Shown piece after piece: positions 16,980 through 26,078 of a stretch of DNA of 64,000 nucleotides. Every line of letters starts with the position of its first letter. Position 1 is the first letter of the stretch. The notes beneath the pieces were generated by a model, which had not been told where the DNA came from, did not search any database, and saw nothing but the letters and a program-made list of their open reading frames with translations. The stretch comes from an uncultured Dehalococcoidia bacterium (GTDB lineage: Bacteria; Chloroflexota; Dehalococcoidia; Lucifugimonadales; UBA3495), in the NCBI GenBank assembly GCA_958296445.1, contig OY282565.1, positions 3,025,570-3,089,569 on the forward strand, read 5' to 3'. The translations under genes and the position numbers were made by a program.

Positions 16980-19256
16980 ATGGCGATTTACAGCGCCATC
17001 GGCAGCTCCATCACCCGCGGCGAAGGGCCGGACAAAGTCACCGGAAAGTCGCTCTACGCCGCCGACATCACCCTGCCGGGGATGCTGTGGGGCAAAGCGT
17101 TGCGCTCGCCCTTCCCCCACGCCCGCATCGTGAGCCTAGACACTAGCCGGGCGCGGGCCGTGCCGGGCGTCCGCGCCGTGATAACCGCCGCCGACCTGCC
17201 CGATTCGCTGGTAGGCCGCCGACTGCGCGATATGCCGGTGCTGGCCCGAGGCGTAGTGCGTTTCGCGGGCGAAAAGGTGGCCGCAGTGGCCGCCGACGAC
17301 CCCGCCGCCGCCGAGGAAGCCCTGCTACTCATCGACGTCGAATACGAGGAACTGCCCCCTATTTTCGACGCCGCGGCCGCGATGTCCCCCGGCGCCCCCG
17401 CGCTGCACCCCGCGATGTCTAGCTACGAGGGCCTGCCGCAGCCCCCGTCGGGAATCAATAACGTGTTCGCCCACATCACTTGGGGCCAGGGCGATGTGGC
17501 CCAAGGGTTCGCCGAGGCCGATCTGGTGTTCGAGCATTCCTTCAACGCCCAACTCATGCACCAGGCATACATCGAACCCCACGCCTGCCTAGTCAGCGCC
17601 GAGCCGTCCGGCAAAGCGCAGGTATGGGTCAACAACAAAGACCCCTACGCCCTGCGCGAACAGTTGGCCGCCGTCTGGGGCCTGCCCGAGGAGCGCATCG
17701 TCCTGCACCCGTGCAGCATCGGCGGCGATTTCGGCGGCAAGGGTTCCTTTATGGACGCCCCGCTGTGCTACTACCTGTCGCTCCATTCCGGGCGCCCGGT
17801 CAAAATGGTGATGGACTACATCCAGGAACTGATGGCCGCCAACCCGCGCCATCCGGCGGTAATGACCATCAAGAGCGGCGTGAAACGCGACGGCGCGCTG
17901 GTGGCGCGGCAGGCGCGGGTAGTGTTCGACAGCGGGGCCTACGGCGCGTTCAAGCCCACCGTGTACCTGCGCGGCGCCGACCACCTCTGCGGCGTCTACC
18001 GCATCCCCCACGCCCGCATTGACAGCTATATGGTCTACACCAACAACGTCCCCAAGGGCCACATGAGAAGCCCCGCAAAGCCCCAAGTAGTGTTCGCCGT
18101 AGAATCCCACACCGACCTAATCGCCCGCGAAATGGGCCTAGACCCCTACGAATTCCGGCGGATTAACCTGTTGCGCGACGGCGATTCCTCGCCCGTAGGC
18201 CACCAGTGGCGGGAAATCCGCGCCGACGAAACCCTGCGCCGCGCCGCCCAGTCCGCCGGATGGGACACTCCCAAGCCCGCCAAACCCGGTACGCTCACCG
18301 GCCGCGGGCTGGCTATCACCGACCTCTCCCAAGGCGTAGGCCGGTTTGCCGCGCGGGTAAGCATCGGCGCATCGGGCCGCCCCAAGCTGCACATGGCCTT
18401 CTGGGACACCGGCACCGGCTCCCATACTGTGCTGCGGCAGATGGTCGCCCAAGAGCTGTCGGTTCCGGTGGACGAAGTGGACATCGAACTGCTGGACACC
18501 TCGGAAATGCCTTTCAGCTCCGGCTCCGGCGGCACGCGGGTGACCTACACCGCCGGGCAGGCCGTGGTGGGCGCGGCCCGCGAACTGCGCCGCCAACTGA
18601 TTCGCGCCGCCGCCCCGCTGCTCGACTCGCCCGAGGAGGACGTCTCCCTCCACAGCGGGCGGGTGGTGGTCGGCCCCTCGCCCCAGCGCCCGGCCTACTA
18701 CCGCACCATCGCCATCGGCGAAGTCGCGGCCCACGCCCCGGCCGCCAATCACGGCGAAGCCGGCATCGTCGCCGAGTACGAATTCGCCTCCGAACCGCCC
18801 GATGTCACATCCTTCTGCGCCCAGGCCGCCGAGGTGGAGATTGACCCCGAAACCGGCGCCATCACCGTAACCCGGTTCGTAACCGCCCACGACGTCGGCG
18901 CCATCCTCAACCCCCTGCTGCACCAGGGCCAAGTCGAGGGCGGCGTCATCCAGGGCCTAGGCTACGCGCTGATGGAAGAGCTACAAACCGAGGACGGCCA
19001 CATATCCACCCTCAGCTTCGGCGACTACAAAATCCCCACCAGCGCCGACATCCCCCCGCTAACCACCGTGCTGGTAGAGGGCGCCAGCGGCCCGGCCCCC
19101 TACCGCAGCAAGGGCATCGGCGAAAGCGCCAACATCCCGGTAGCCGCCGCCATCGCCAACGCCGTAACCGACGCCATAGGCGCCCCCATAACCAACCTGC
19201 CCCTAACCGCCGAAAAGGCGATGACCGCAATCAAAAACCGCGAATCCGGCAACTAA
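16980..19256 (+). CDS. Xanthine dehydrogenase-family molybdopterin-binding subunit (CoxL-like), orphan
   Basis: A 758-residue large subunit of a molybdenum hydroxylase. Typical parts: N-terminal a/b hammerhead domain (KVTGKSLYAADITLPGMLWG), IGGDFGGKG near 245, R-x-x-A-K-P segment at HMRSPAKPQ, and the active-site loop KGIGESANIP near 712 with its catalytic Glu. These enzymes hydroxylate heterocycles, aldehydes or CO. No Fe-S or FAD subunit genes are next to it, so partners must be encoded elsewhere. AAAGGGGGGACC precedes ATG 16980. The stop overlaps the convergent gene by 4 bp. Confidence 0.85.
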   Translation: MAIYSAIGSSITRGEGPDKVTGKSLYAADITLPGMLWGKALRSPFPHARIVSLDTSRARAVPGVRAVITAADLPDSLVGRRLRDMPVLARGVVRFAGEKVAAVAADDPAAAEEALLLIDVEYEELPPIFDAAAAMSPGAPALHPAMSSYEGLPQPPSGINNVFAHITWGQGDVAQGFAEADLVFEHSFNAQLMHQAYIEPHACLVSAEPSGKAQVWVNNKDPYALREQLAAVWGLPEERIVLHPCSIGGDFGGKGSFMDAPLCYYLSLHSGRPVKMVMDYIQELMAANPRHPAVMTIKSGVKRDGALVARQARVVFDSGAYGAFKPTVYLRGADHLCGVYRIPHARIDSYMVYTNNVPKGHMRSPAKPQVVFAVESHTDLIAREMGLDPYEFRRINLLRDGDSSPVGHQWREIRADETLRRAAQSAGWDTPKPAKPGTLTGRGLAITDLSQGVGRFAARVSIGASGRPKLHMAFWDTGTGSHTVLRQMVAQELSVPVDEVDIELLDTSEMPFSSGSGGTRVTYTAGQAVVGAARELRRQLIRAAAPLLDSPEEDVSLHSGRVVVGPSPQRPAYYRTIAIGEVAAHAPAANHGEAGIVAEYEFASEPPDVTSFCAQAAEVEIDPETGAITVTRFVTAHDVGAILNPLLHQGQVEGGVIQGLGYALMEELQTEDGHISTLSFGDYKIPTSADIPPLTTVLVEGASGPAPYRSKGIGESANIPVAAAIANAVTDAIGAPITNLPLTAEKAMTAIKNRESGN

Positions 19257-20377
19257 TCACGGCCCGCTTGCGGCGGGGGCGACTGCCACTCCAGCCTGCG
19301 CTTCAGCGCATTAAGGCGATCCCAAGCCAGAATCCCCTCCCGTTGCAAGCGGCCCACAACAATCCCGGGGGAAATCCCCTGTTCCCCCGCAAAAGCCTGA
19401 ACCTCCGCCGCGCCCCCCAAAAAAGAGCCGCAGAACTCATCCCAATCAGCGCGAGGAACCAAGAAATCCCGCGCCCACCTGTCGGCTTCCAACTCCGCTT
19501 CCCTTTCCTCGGACTCGTCATCAACCGACTTGGAGCGTATAGCGTCAATAAACACCCGCTTTTTGCTGTGCAAAAGAATATGCGCCGCTTCGTGAAACAG
19601 GCTGAACCACAAATGATCGTCGGTATCATACTGTGCGTTAAGCTGGATTACGGGTTTACGGGGCGTCACCCGCCACCACGCCGCGCCGCTCAACGCCATC
19701 CCCCGAAAGGGCTTGACGAAACACAGCGCAACGCCGGACTGCTGGCAAAGGTTTCGCGCTTCCGCCAACCCTTGCGTTGAATCCAACGGAGTCAAGGCGC
19801 GTATCTGCCTTAGCGCCTGCTCGAACATCGCCTTGTCATAATCGGCGCACCCGGCTTGTTCCGCTTCGATTTCCCCCAACCGCAGCCACGCCGCCAGCAC
19901 TTGGGGGCTACATTGGAAACCCGGCAAGCGGCGGCAGGCTACGGATACCGCGCCATACTTATCCTGAAAATAGCCCACGGACCACACATCAAGGAACGAC
20001 AGCATTCTGGCAAGTTTGTCGGCTTCCAATGAATGTTTGCTGATATTCCCCCGCTCAACCAGTTCCTCGACCGGAAATTTCTTGGCCCATTCCGACAATT
20101 CCGCATTTTGCCCCAATTCAACCAGCTTGCTGCGGTAACTGGTTTCCATATTAAGCCAGACAGTCTCATTAAGTCCGGTTTCTCTTTCCAGCACTGTGGC
20201 AATCTGTGGTTCGATACGTCCCCTGCCAGCGATTATTTCGCGTATGACGTCAGGCGAGTAACCGCAACGGTAAGCAAACTCTTCTTGCGAAATTTCCAGA
20301 ACCTCTATATCTTCTTCCAGAATCCAGCCTGGCGGCACTGCGTAATCCGGGTTGAACGGGTAAGTTGGGCTTGTCAT
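19253..20377 (-). CDS. higA: HigA-like antitoxin fused to an ImmA/IrrE metallopeptidase domain
   Basis: A 374-residue protein. Residues 1-75 form an XRE/HigA-type helix-turn-helix (EISQEEFAYRCGYSPDVIREIIAGRG). A long middle region leads to a zinc metallopeptidase motif HEAAH near residue 265 (SLFHEAAHILLHS) with an ELEADRWARDFL helix supplying the third ligand, the ImmA/IrrE pattern. Start ATG 20377 is 11 nt after the HigB stop codon; a longer TTG start exists. Known ImmA proteins cleave phage or element repressors, so this antitoxin may be proteolytic. Confidence 0.8.
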   Translation of the reverse strand: MTSPTYPFNPDYAVPPGWILEEDIEVLEISQEEFAYRCGYSPDVIREIIAGRGRIEPQIATVLERETGLNETVWLNMETSYRSKLVELGQNAELSEWAKKFPVEELVERGNISKHSLEADKLARMLSFLDVWSVGYFQDKYGAVSVACRRLPGFQCSPQVLAAWLRLGEIEAEQAGCADYDKAMFEQALRQIRALTPLDSTQGLAEARNLCQQSGVALCFVKPFRGMALSGAAWWRVTPRKPVIQLNAQYDTDDHLWFSLFHEAAHILLHSKKRVFIDAIRSKSVDDESEEREAELEADRWARDFLVPRADWDEFCGSFLGGAAEVQAFAGEQGISPGIVVGRLQREGILAWDRLNALKRRLEWQSPPPQAGRD

Positions 20378-20387
20378 AAAAACCGCC

Positions 20388-20723
20388 TCAGTGATAGTCA
20401 ATTACGCCAATGATTGTAATTTCCGTCACTCGCTCCAAATCTATTCCCCCATCTTCCCTTAACGGAACAGGGTCATTAGCCGGACGAAAAACCAGTCTGT
20501 ATGGTTGCGTCAGGTCAACTGTGAATTGAAATTGTCTTTGGCCTTCGAGCTGGTGCAATCGCTCCGGCGGAGTACGGGGAATCATTTCCAACGACCCGGC
20601 GCCCGACAACGTTCTAACCCGCGCCAAGATAGCCCGCGCCATTTGAGGGCCGTAGGCCCGGCGGAGTTGTCTTTCAGAAATAAACCGTCTTTCTAAGCGA
20701 TGGCTTTGGAACGAAATTTCCAC
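20388..20723 (-). CDS. higB: HigB/RelE-like toxin
   Basis: A 111-residue RelE-fold protein: ERRFISERQLRRAYGPQMARAIL followed by RLHQLEGQRQFQF and YRLVFRP, in line with HigB toxins that cleave mRNA on the ribosome. It precedes the antitoxin gene, the usual order for higBA. The final residues ITIIGVIDYH end 11 bp before the HigA ATG. Confidence 0.8.
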   Translation of the reverse strand: MEISFQSHRLERRFISERQLRRAYGPQMARAILARVRTLSGAGSLEMIPRTPPERLHQLEGQRQFQFTVDLTQPYRLVFRPANDPVPLREDGGIDLERVTEITIIGVIDYH

Positions 20724-20815
20724 CCATATCTCCCACCGTCATTGCCGATAGCAATACTGTATTGCATTGGGGTGATTTTCGCAAACCTGACCGCCCAAGA
20801 TATCCTTGTCCGGGG

Positions 20816-20821
20816 TATAAT
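20816..20821 (+). promoter_or_regulatory. Possible -10 box of the amidohydrolase gene
   Basis: A perfect TATAAT lies 54 nt before the ATG at 20875. No good -35 hexamer is seen 16-18 bp upstream, so support is weak. Confidence 0.3.
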
Positions 20822-20874
20822 GCCCTCATCCCCTCAATGCGTCGGCCCATCCCAAAAGCCCCCGGAGGTTCCCC

Positions 20875-22449
20875 ATGCTGGACTTAATCATCGCCAACGG
20901 CCTAATCATCGACGGCACCGGCAGCCCCGGATTCCACGCCGCCGTCCTAGTCGAGGGCGACCGGGTCACCATCCGCCGCGGCGACCTAGACGGGCTACAG
21001 GCCGCCCGCGTCATTGACGCCACCGGCCGCGTAGTCTGCCCCGGATTCGTTGACCTGCACTCCCACGCCGGGCTGACCATCCTCGGAGAACCCCACCACG
21101 ACCCCAAAGTGCGCCAGGGCGTCACCACCGAACTGGTCGGCATTGACGGCATCTCCCACGCCCCCTTCAAGACCCGCGAGGAACTGGAGCGCTATATCTG
21201 GCTGGACTCCGGGCTGAACGGCTATCCCCCCCTGCCCGCCGACTGGCTCACCGTCGCCGACCTGCTCAACAAGTACGACAACACAGTCGCCGTCAATATG
21301 GCCTACATCCTCGGCAACTCCCCCGCCCGCATCTGGAGCGTCGGCTGGAGCGACCGCCCGGCCACCCCCGCCGAGCTGGAGGATATGAAAGCCGTAACCC
21401 GCGAAGCTATGGAAGAAGGCGCCTGGGGGCTGTCCACCGGCCTAGACTATCCGCCCGGCTCCTACGCCGACACCGCCGAACTCGGCGCCCTGGCCGGAGT
21501 CGCCGCGCGGCTGGGCGGCCACTACCACACCCACACCCGCGCCAGCCTGCGCTCCCAGGGACTGCTGGCCCCCTGGCAGGAAGCCCTGCAAATCGGGCGG
21601 CTGGGCGGCTGCCCGGTTCACCTCACCCACTACCGCCAGAGTGCCTCCGGCGTCGGCAGCCATCTGGACTACCTCGGCCTAGTGGAAAACGCCCGCGACG
21701 AGGGTATGGACGTCACCTTCGACTGCTACACCTACCCCTACTCCGGCACCACCGTAACCATCGGCCTGCCCCACTGGGCCAAAGACGGCGGCCCCGAGCG
21801 CTTGATCGACGCCCTGCAAGACCGCGACGACCGCCAGCGGATGAAGCGGGAACTCTCCCGCGACCGGCTGGAAAACAACTGGCTGACCAATTTCACCCAA
21901 CCCCAAAACAAGCAATACGAAGGCCGCCTAATCACCGACATCGCCGAAATGCGTAACCAGGACCCTGAGGATGCCCTGTTCGACCTGTTACTAGAGGAAA
22001 ACCTAGGCATATCCACCGTAGGGCTTGGCACCAACGCCCAGACGCTCTACGCCTTCGTGTCGCACCCCGCGGGAATGATTGCCAGCGACGCCATCCTGTT
22101 CGGCGAGTACCCCAACCCCCGCAGCTACGGCTGCTTTCCCATCGTGCTGGCCGAATTCGTCCGCGCCGAGCAACACCTGAAGCTACCCGAAGCCATCCGC
22201 AAAATGACATCCTTCCCCGCCCAGCGCCTCGGCCTGCCCGACCGCGGCATCCTGCGCGACGGCTTCAAGGCCGACATCACAGTATTCAACCCCAACACCG
22301 TAAAAGCCCTAGCCACCAAAGAAAACCCCAAACAATACCCCACCGGCATAGACTACGTAATAGTCAACGGCCAACTGGTAATAGACAACAACCAAAACAC
22401 CAACGCCCTACCCGGCCGCGCCCTACGCCGCGGCCGGCCAAGTACCTAA
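20875..22449 (+). CDS. Amidohydrolase of the N-acyl-D-amino-acid deacylase / dihydroorotase-like type
   Basis: A 524-residue amidohydrolase. The N-terminus MLDLIIANGLIIDGTG and PGFVDLHSHA (metal ligands H-x-H near residue 61) are typical; GHYHTHTRA near 217 and PVHLTHYR near 242 supply further ligands; HPAGMIASDA near 402 carries the catalytic Asp region; ADITVFNP closes the composite beta sandwich. Family members remove acyl groups from D-amino acids or open cyclic amides. It likely acts in catabolism of imported peptides or amides. Confidence 0.85.
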   Translation: MLDLIIANGLIIDGTGSPGFHAAVLVEGDRVTIRRGDLDGLQAARVIDATGRVVCPGFVDLHSHAGLTILGEPHHDPKVRQGVTTELVGIDGISHAPFKTREELERYIWLDSGLNGYPPLPADWLTVADLLNKYDNTVAVNMAYILGNSPARIWSVGWSDRPATPAELEDMKAVTREAMEEGAWGLSTGLDYPPGSYADTAELGALAGVAARLGGHYHTHTRASLRSQGLLAPWQEALQIGRLGGCPVHLTHYRQSASGVGSHLDYLGLVENARDEGMDVTFDCYTYPYSGTTVTIGLPHWAKDGGPERLIDALQDRDDRQRMKRELSRDRLENNWLTNFTQPQNKQYEGRLITDIAEMRNQDPEDALFDLLLEENLGISTVGLGTNAQTLYAFVSHPAGMIASDAILFGEYPNPRSYGCFPIVLAEFVRAEQHLKLPEAIRKMTSFPAQRLGLPDRGILRDGFKADITVFNPNTVKALATKENPKQYPTGIDYVIVNGQLVIDNNQNTNALPGRALRRGRPST

Positions 22450-22541
22450 ACCCCAGCACACGCGCAAAGCGTGTATCTCTGGTATACTGGAGCAATGGCG
22501 ACCAGTAGGCAACAATCTGCCAAAAATGAACGGCCCAGAAA

Positions 22542-23150
22542 GTGACAGACGAAACATTCGCTCAAATTATGGCTCTACCCCACGAGTTAAGCGGCGTGGA
22601 GTTCAAGGGGCCTGGCCTTCTATCCGATAGGGGACTTGTAGCCCAAGTAGTCAGGGCGGTATTGGGCATGGCTAACCGGCGCGATGGCGGCAGCGTCATA
22701 ATCGGCGTCCGGGATAACGCGGGTGCGCTTACCCCTGCTGGACTCGACGACAACGAGTTACGCACTTGGACATACGACGCAGTAGCCGACCAGATTGCGC
22801 GTTATGCCGATCCCGGCGTCAGCTTTGAACTGGAAATAAAAGAACACGACGGGAATCAGTATGTTGTTCTGGAAGTAGCTGAATTCTCTGACATTCCAGT
22901 CTTATGCAAAAGGTCTTACGACAATGTGTTGAGAGACGGGGCCTGCTATGTAAGAACCCGCAGAAAACCGGAAACGACAGAAATACCGAAGCAAACCGAA
23001 ATGCGGGATTTGTTAGACTTGGCTATCGAAAAGGGCGTAAGACAATTCCTCGAACGTGCGGAACGAGTCGGATTGTCCGTTCCACAGACGCTTATCCCCG
23101 TTGCAACAGACCAAGAACTCTTTGACGAACAAATAGGTGATTTAGGATGA
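22542..23150 (+). CDS. AlbA_2 (Schlafen-type) domain protein
   Basis: A 202-residue protein. Residues 15-115 follow the AlbA_2 pattern: ELSGVEFKGPG (E-x-K strand), AVLGMANRRDGGSVIIGVRDNAG (A-x-A-N-x-x-G-G-x-I-x-I-G-V), and QYVVLEVAEFSDIPV. AlbA_2 domains are found in Schlafen-like nucleases and in bacterial regulators and defence proteins. The start codon is GTG at 22542, close to GCCCAGAAA. It overlaps the next gene by 4 nt (ATGA), so both belong together. Confidence 0.75.
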   Translation: MTDETFAQIMALPHELSGVEFKGPGLLSDRGLVAQVVRAVLGMANRRDGGSVIIGVRDNAGALTPAGLDDNELRTWTYDAVADQIARYADPGVSFELEIKEHDGNQYVVLEVAEFSDIPVLCKRSYDNVLRDGACYVRTRRKPETTEIPKQTEMRDLLDLAIEKGVRQFLERAERVGLSVPQTLIPVATDQELFDEQIGDLG

Positions 23151-23845
23151 GTGAATTCCTGGAAAAAATACAGTCGCGCGGTTACTGGAAAGTGATTATC
23201 TGTCCAAACGCCTTTGCTGAAAAGCGGATTGCAGATTTCGCTGAGTTGTATCCCATACTGCAAAAAACTTATGTCCAACTCCGAAATGGGGGATGGGAAT
23301 TCCCTCACCTGGATTACCGTACCCAACCCTCTACAAATAAAGACTGGATAGGCCAAGAATCCGAGTGGGAAAAGTATTTGGAGCTATGGAGATTCTACCA
23401 AAGTGGGCAGTTCGTGAGCTTTAAGGGATTGTACGAAGACTGGATGGACAACTCAACGCGGTATTCGCCGCCCCCTAGTTGGCAGCCATGCCAATTCCTT
23501 GAAATAGAGGACACGCTGCTTCAATTCACCGAAATTTTTGAGTTCGCCTCCAGACTGGCGTTCACTCAGGCCGGTGATGAACAGATGCATCTTGAGATAA
23601 GCGTCCATAATCTCAAGGGACGCGGTCTCAAGCTGGATATGCAACGGAAAAGCTCTTCCTGGCTCCGCACATTGACGGCTTCCGTGAATGAACTGCCCTA
23701 CACAGTTGACCTTCCTGCGGCCAAACTGGTTGCCAACACCAGAGAACTAGCCTTGAAACCGGCTGCTGAATTATTCCAGCGGTTCGGCTGGAATTCGGAC
23801 GTCGCCATCCTTCGGGATATTCGGGATGCCCGGCTAAACCTGTAG
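23147..23845 (+). CDS. Unrecognised partner of the AlbA_2 protein
   Basis: A 232-residue soluble protein with no motif I recognise. It is rich in aromatic residues (RGYWKVIICPN, WEKYLELWRFYQSGQFVSF, WQPCQFLEIEDTLLQF). No signal peptide or membrane segment. Translational coupling with the AlbA_2 gene and lower GC than the neighbouring enzymes suggest a transferred two-gene unit. A role in defence is inference only. Confidence 0.6.
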   Translation: MSEFLEKIQSRGYWKVIICPNAFAEKRIADFAELYPILQKTYVQLRNGGWEFPHLDYRTQPSTNKDWIGQESEWEKYLELWRFYQSGQFVSFKGLYEDWMDNSTRYSPPPSWQPCQFLEIEDTLLQFTEIFEFASRLAFTQAGDEQMHLEISVHNLKGRGLKLDMQRKSSSWLRTLTASVNELPYTVDLPAAKLVANTRELALKPAAELFQRFGWNSDVAILRDIRDARLNL

Positions 23846-23878
23846 CCACCCCTTGCGGCTAATCCAAGTGATCACCGG

Positions 23879-24436
23879 CTACACATCAAAAATATCCCGC
23901 AACGGCAGACTGAACCCCGGCAGCACGTCGCCCCCGTCCAGCACATCATCCCCGGCAAGAGTCACAGCAGCCGCGCCGGGGCGGTGCACCATAACCGCCC
24001 GCTCCGCCGGATACACTTCCACCACCATAAGCACGCCGTGGGCCAGCCACATCAGCGTCTTATCGTTGACTTCCTGATTCCTGTCGCTGGGCGAAACGAT
24101 TTCAACCACGATTTCCGGGGCTACTTCCAAATAGCCGTCGGACTGGTCATCAAGGGGCAGCCTTTCCGCCGAGATGTAAGCAATGTCCGGTTCCCGCACT
24201 GTGTCCGGGTTACGTTGCACCAGAACGCCGGCATCGCTTCCTATCACAGTTCCCAAGCGTCGCGGTTTAACGTGGGTCACCAATGCGCTCCCAAAAGTCA
24301 TCGCAATCCGCCCGTGTACCTTTCCAACCGACACAGTTTCACACAACACTCCCCGGATAAGTTCGCCTTTGACACCCTGGCCGCTGAGCCGCAGCAGATC
24401 TTCGGCGGTCAACAGTTTACTCTTCGCAGTCGCCAT
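23879..24436 (-). CDS. Uma2-family putative endonuclease, second cluster, copy D
   Basis: A 185-residue Uma2 protein: REPDIAYISAERLPLDDQSDG, PEIVVEIVSPSDRNQEVNDK and the terminal VLPGFSLPLRDIF are family hallmarks, with the P-D, E-I-V-S-P and K residues of the restriction-like core. Start MATAKSKLL at 24436 is homologous to the neighbour's start. It is about 85 percent identical to copy E, 150 bp upstream, so this is a recent duplication independent of copies A-C. Confidence 0.85.
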   Translation of the reverse strand: MATAKSKLLTAEDLLRLSGQGVKGELIRGVLCETVSVGKVHGRIAMTFGSALVTHVKPRRLGTVIGSDAGVLVQRNPDTVREPDIAYISAERLPLDDQSDGYLEVAPEIVVEIVSPSDRNQEVNDKTLMWLAHGVLMVVEVYPAERAVMVHRPGAAAVTLAGDDVLDGGDVLPGFSLPLRDIFDV

Positions 24437-24586
24437 ACCTTTCACCCGGCGCACGATGAAGTTATCGGATTCTATTATACTGCCGCATCCCAGCGGCTAT
24501 TAGTTTGCCAGCGTTCCCAGCACCCGCCCTATCTTGTGCGCTATACATCCCCGCCATAGCCCGCTGCCGGGAACGTGAAACGCTAA

Positions 24587-25144
24587 CTACACATCAAAAA
24601 TATCCCGCAAAGGCAAACTGAACCCCGGCAAAACATCGCCCCCGTCCAGCACATCATCCCCGGCAAGAGTCACGGCGGCCGCGCCAGGGCGGTGCACCAT
24701 AACCGCCCGCTCCGCAGGATACACTTCCAGCACCATAAGCACGCCGTGAGCCAGCCACATCAGCGTCTTATCGTTGACTTCCTGATTCCTGTCGCTGGGA
24801 GAGACGATTTCCACCACGATTTCCGGGGCTACTTCCAAATAGCCATCGGACTGGTCATCAAGGGGCAGCCTTTCCGCCGACACATAGTAAATATCCGGCT
24901 CGCGCACAGTATCCGGGTTCCGCTCTATAAGGACGCCGCCATCGGTGCCGCCGACCCGGCCTAATCGTCGCGGCCTTACGTGACGGTCAAATTCGCCGCC
25001 TATCCTTATGGCTATATGGGCGTGTACCTTTCCAACCGACACAGTTTCACATAACACTCCCCGAATAAGTTCGCCCTTTACCCCCTGTCCACTGAGCCCC
25101 AGCAGGTCTTCCGCGGTCAGCAGTCCCGTCGTAGCAGTCGCCAT
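24587..25144 (-). CDS. Uma2-family putative endonuclease, second cluster, copy E
   Basis: A 185-residue Uma2 paralogue of copy D (REPDIYYVSAERL, PEIVVEIVSPSD, NDKTLMWLAHGV). It differs mainly in the segment after HIAIRIGGEF. Function unknown; Uma2 proteins have been proposed as DNases and some are linked to mobile elements. Confidence 0.85.
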   Translation of the reverse strand: MATATTGLLTAEDLLGLSGQGVKGELIRGVLCETVSVGKVHAHIAIRIGGEFDRHVRPRRLGRVGGTDGGVLIERNPDTVREPDIYYVSAERLPLDDQSDGYLEVAPEIVVEIVSPSDRNQEVNDKTLMWLAHGVLMVLEVYPAERAVMVHRPGAAAVTLAGDDVLDGGDVLPGFSLPLRDIFDV

Positions 25145-25182
25145 ACGTCCCCCAGCCTGAGTTTTTCTTGAATTCAGACAGC

Positions 25183-25275
25183 ACTCCTTAGATAAGTTCG
25201 CCCTTTACCCCTGACCGCCGCGCCGCAACAGATCTTCGGGAATCACAACTTTTGATTCCTGCCTGTAGTTGCCAT
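25183..25275 (-). pseudogene. Remnant of a third Uma2 N-terminus in the second cluster
   Basis: The minus-strand sequence keeps the pattern of the D/E N-termini: GCAACTACAGG near the start codon region, GAAGATCTGTTGCGG (E-D-L-L-R), GGTAAAGGGCGAACTTATC (G-K-G-E-L-I, here with the GVKGELI register broken). Upstream and downstream parts are missing, so a degenerate fragment of roughly 30 codons is left. Confidence 0.6.
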
Positions 25276-25314
25276 CGTTCTTACATTATCCTTGCAGATA
25301 ATAGCGATTACCAC

Positions 25315-26022
25315 CTACCCCAACGTTTCCAGCAAGCGCCCCAAGGCAACGCAGTCGCCGCAGCCCTCGCGGCCCCGCGGCGGCGACGCCAGCGCATAGA
25401 GCCGCGCCGCCTGGCGCAGCAACGGCGGCATCAGGCGGCCGGGCGCCAGCTCCACCTCAACAACCCTAGGACGAAACCCAAGTACGAAACCCGCTGCGTC
25501 CACCAGCCCCGGAGCGTCCGCCCTGTCGCCGCCGGTATCGGGTTCCATATAAACTAAGGCCAGCCTAGACACCAGCGGGAAATCCAGCCTTCCCCCAATC
25601 CAGGCGTAAGCGTTCAGTTGCGCCCGGTACACCCGCAGCGCCCCCCGCTGCTCCGGGTTATAGCGCGAAGTCTTATAGTCAACAATGGCGCAGGAACCGT
25701 CGGCCAGCCGGAACACCGCATCGGCCTCGCCGCGCAGCGTAACGCCCGTCGCCCCATCGGTAGCCTGAAACTTCGACCAGTGGGGCGGTTCGATATGCTC
25801 CCCGGACGCGCCGACTTCCGCCATCCAAGGCGGCAGGCGTCCCTCGCGGCGCAGGTGATTGACCACAATCAGCTTGGTGTAGCGGTCAATGCTGCTGAAA
25901 ATCCCCGGAAAACTCTGCCAGGGCAACGGCTTGACCCGCAGCCGTATCCAAGCGCAACGAGCGCAAAACCCGAACCCGGCATAGCGGCCCAATTCCGTGG
26001 CGGAAATGGTTAATCCCGGCAA
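25315..26022 (-). CDS. PD-(D/E)XK nuclease (RecB/Cas4-like)
   Basis: A 235-residue protein with the RecB-type nuclease core: LRGEADAVFRLADGSCAIVDYKTSR near residues 98-122 (G-E-x-D then V-D-Y-K-T, here split in reading). Cysteines near the N-terminus (FCARCAW, residues 19-25) and C-terminus (CGDC near 222) suggest an iron-sulfur cluster as in Cas4 or AddB. It lies far from the cas locus and is followed by an MFS gene. The start appears to be TTG at 26022; no ATG is available upstream of the conserved region. Confidence 0.7.
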   Translation of the reverse strand: MPGLTISATELGRYAGFGFCARCAWIRLRVKPLPWQSFPGIFSSIDRYTKLIVVNHLRREGRLPPWMAEVGASGEHIEPPHWSKFQATDGATGVTLRGEADAVFRLADGSCAIVDYKTSRYNPEQRGALRVYRAQLNAYAWIGGRLDFPLVSRLALVYMEPDTGGDRADAPGLVDAAGFVLGFRPRVVEVELAPGRLMPPLLRQAARLYALASPPRGREGCGDCVALGRLLETLG

Positions 26023-26078
26023 TTACGCCCCCACCCTGCCTCCCCCTGCCCGGGGATAAACAATGGCGCTTTCAGCAA

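Noticed and set aside
22458..22474. Short palindrome ACACGC-GCAAA-GCGTGT before the AlbA_2 gene, with TATACT at 22483
   Set aside because: It could be an operator or a weak terminator, but no -35 box or second copy supports either reading.
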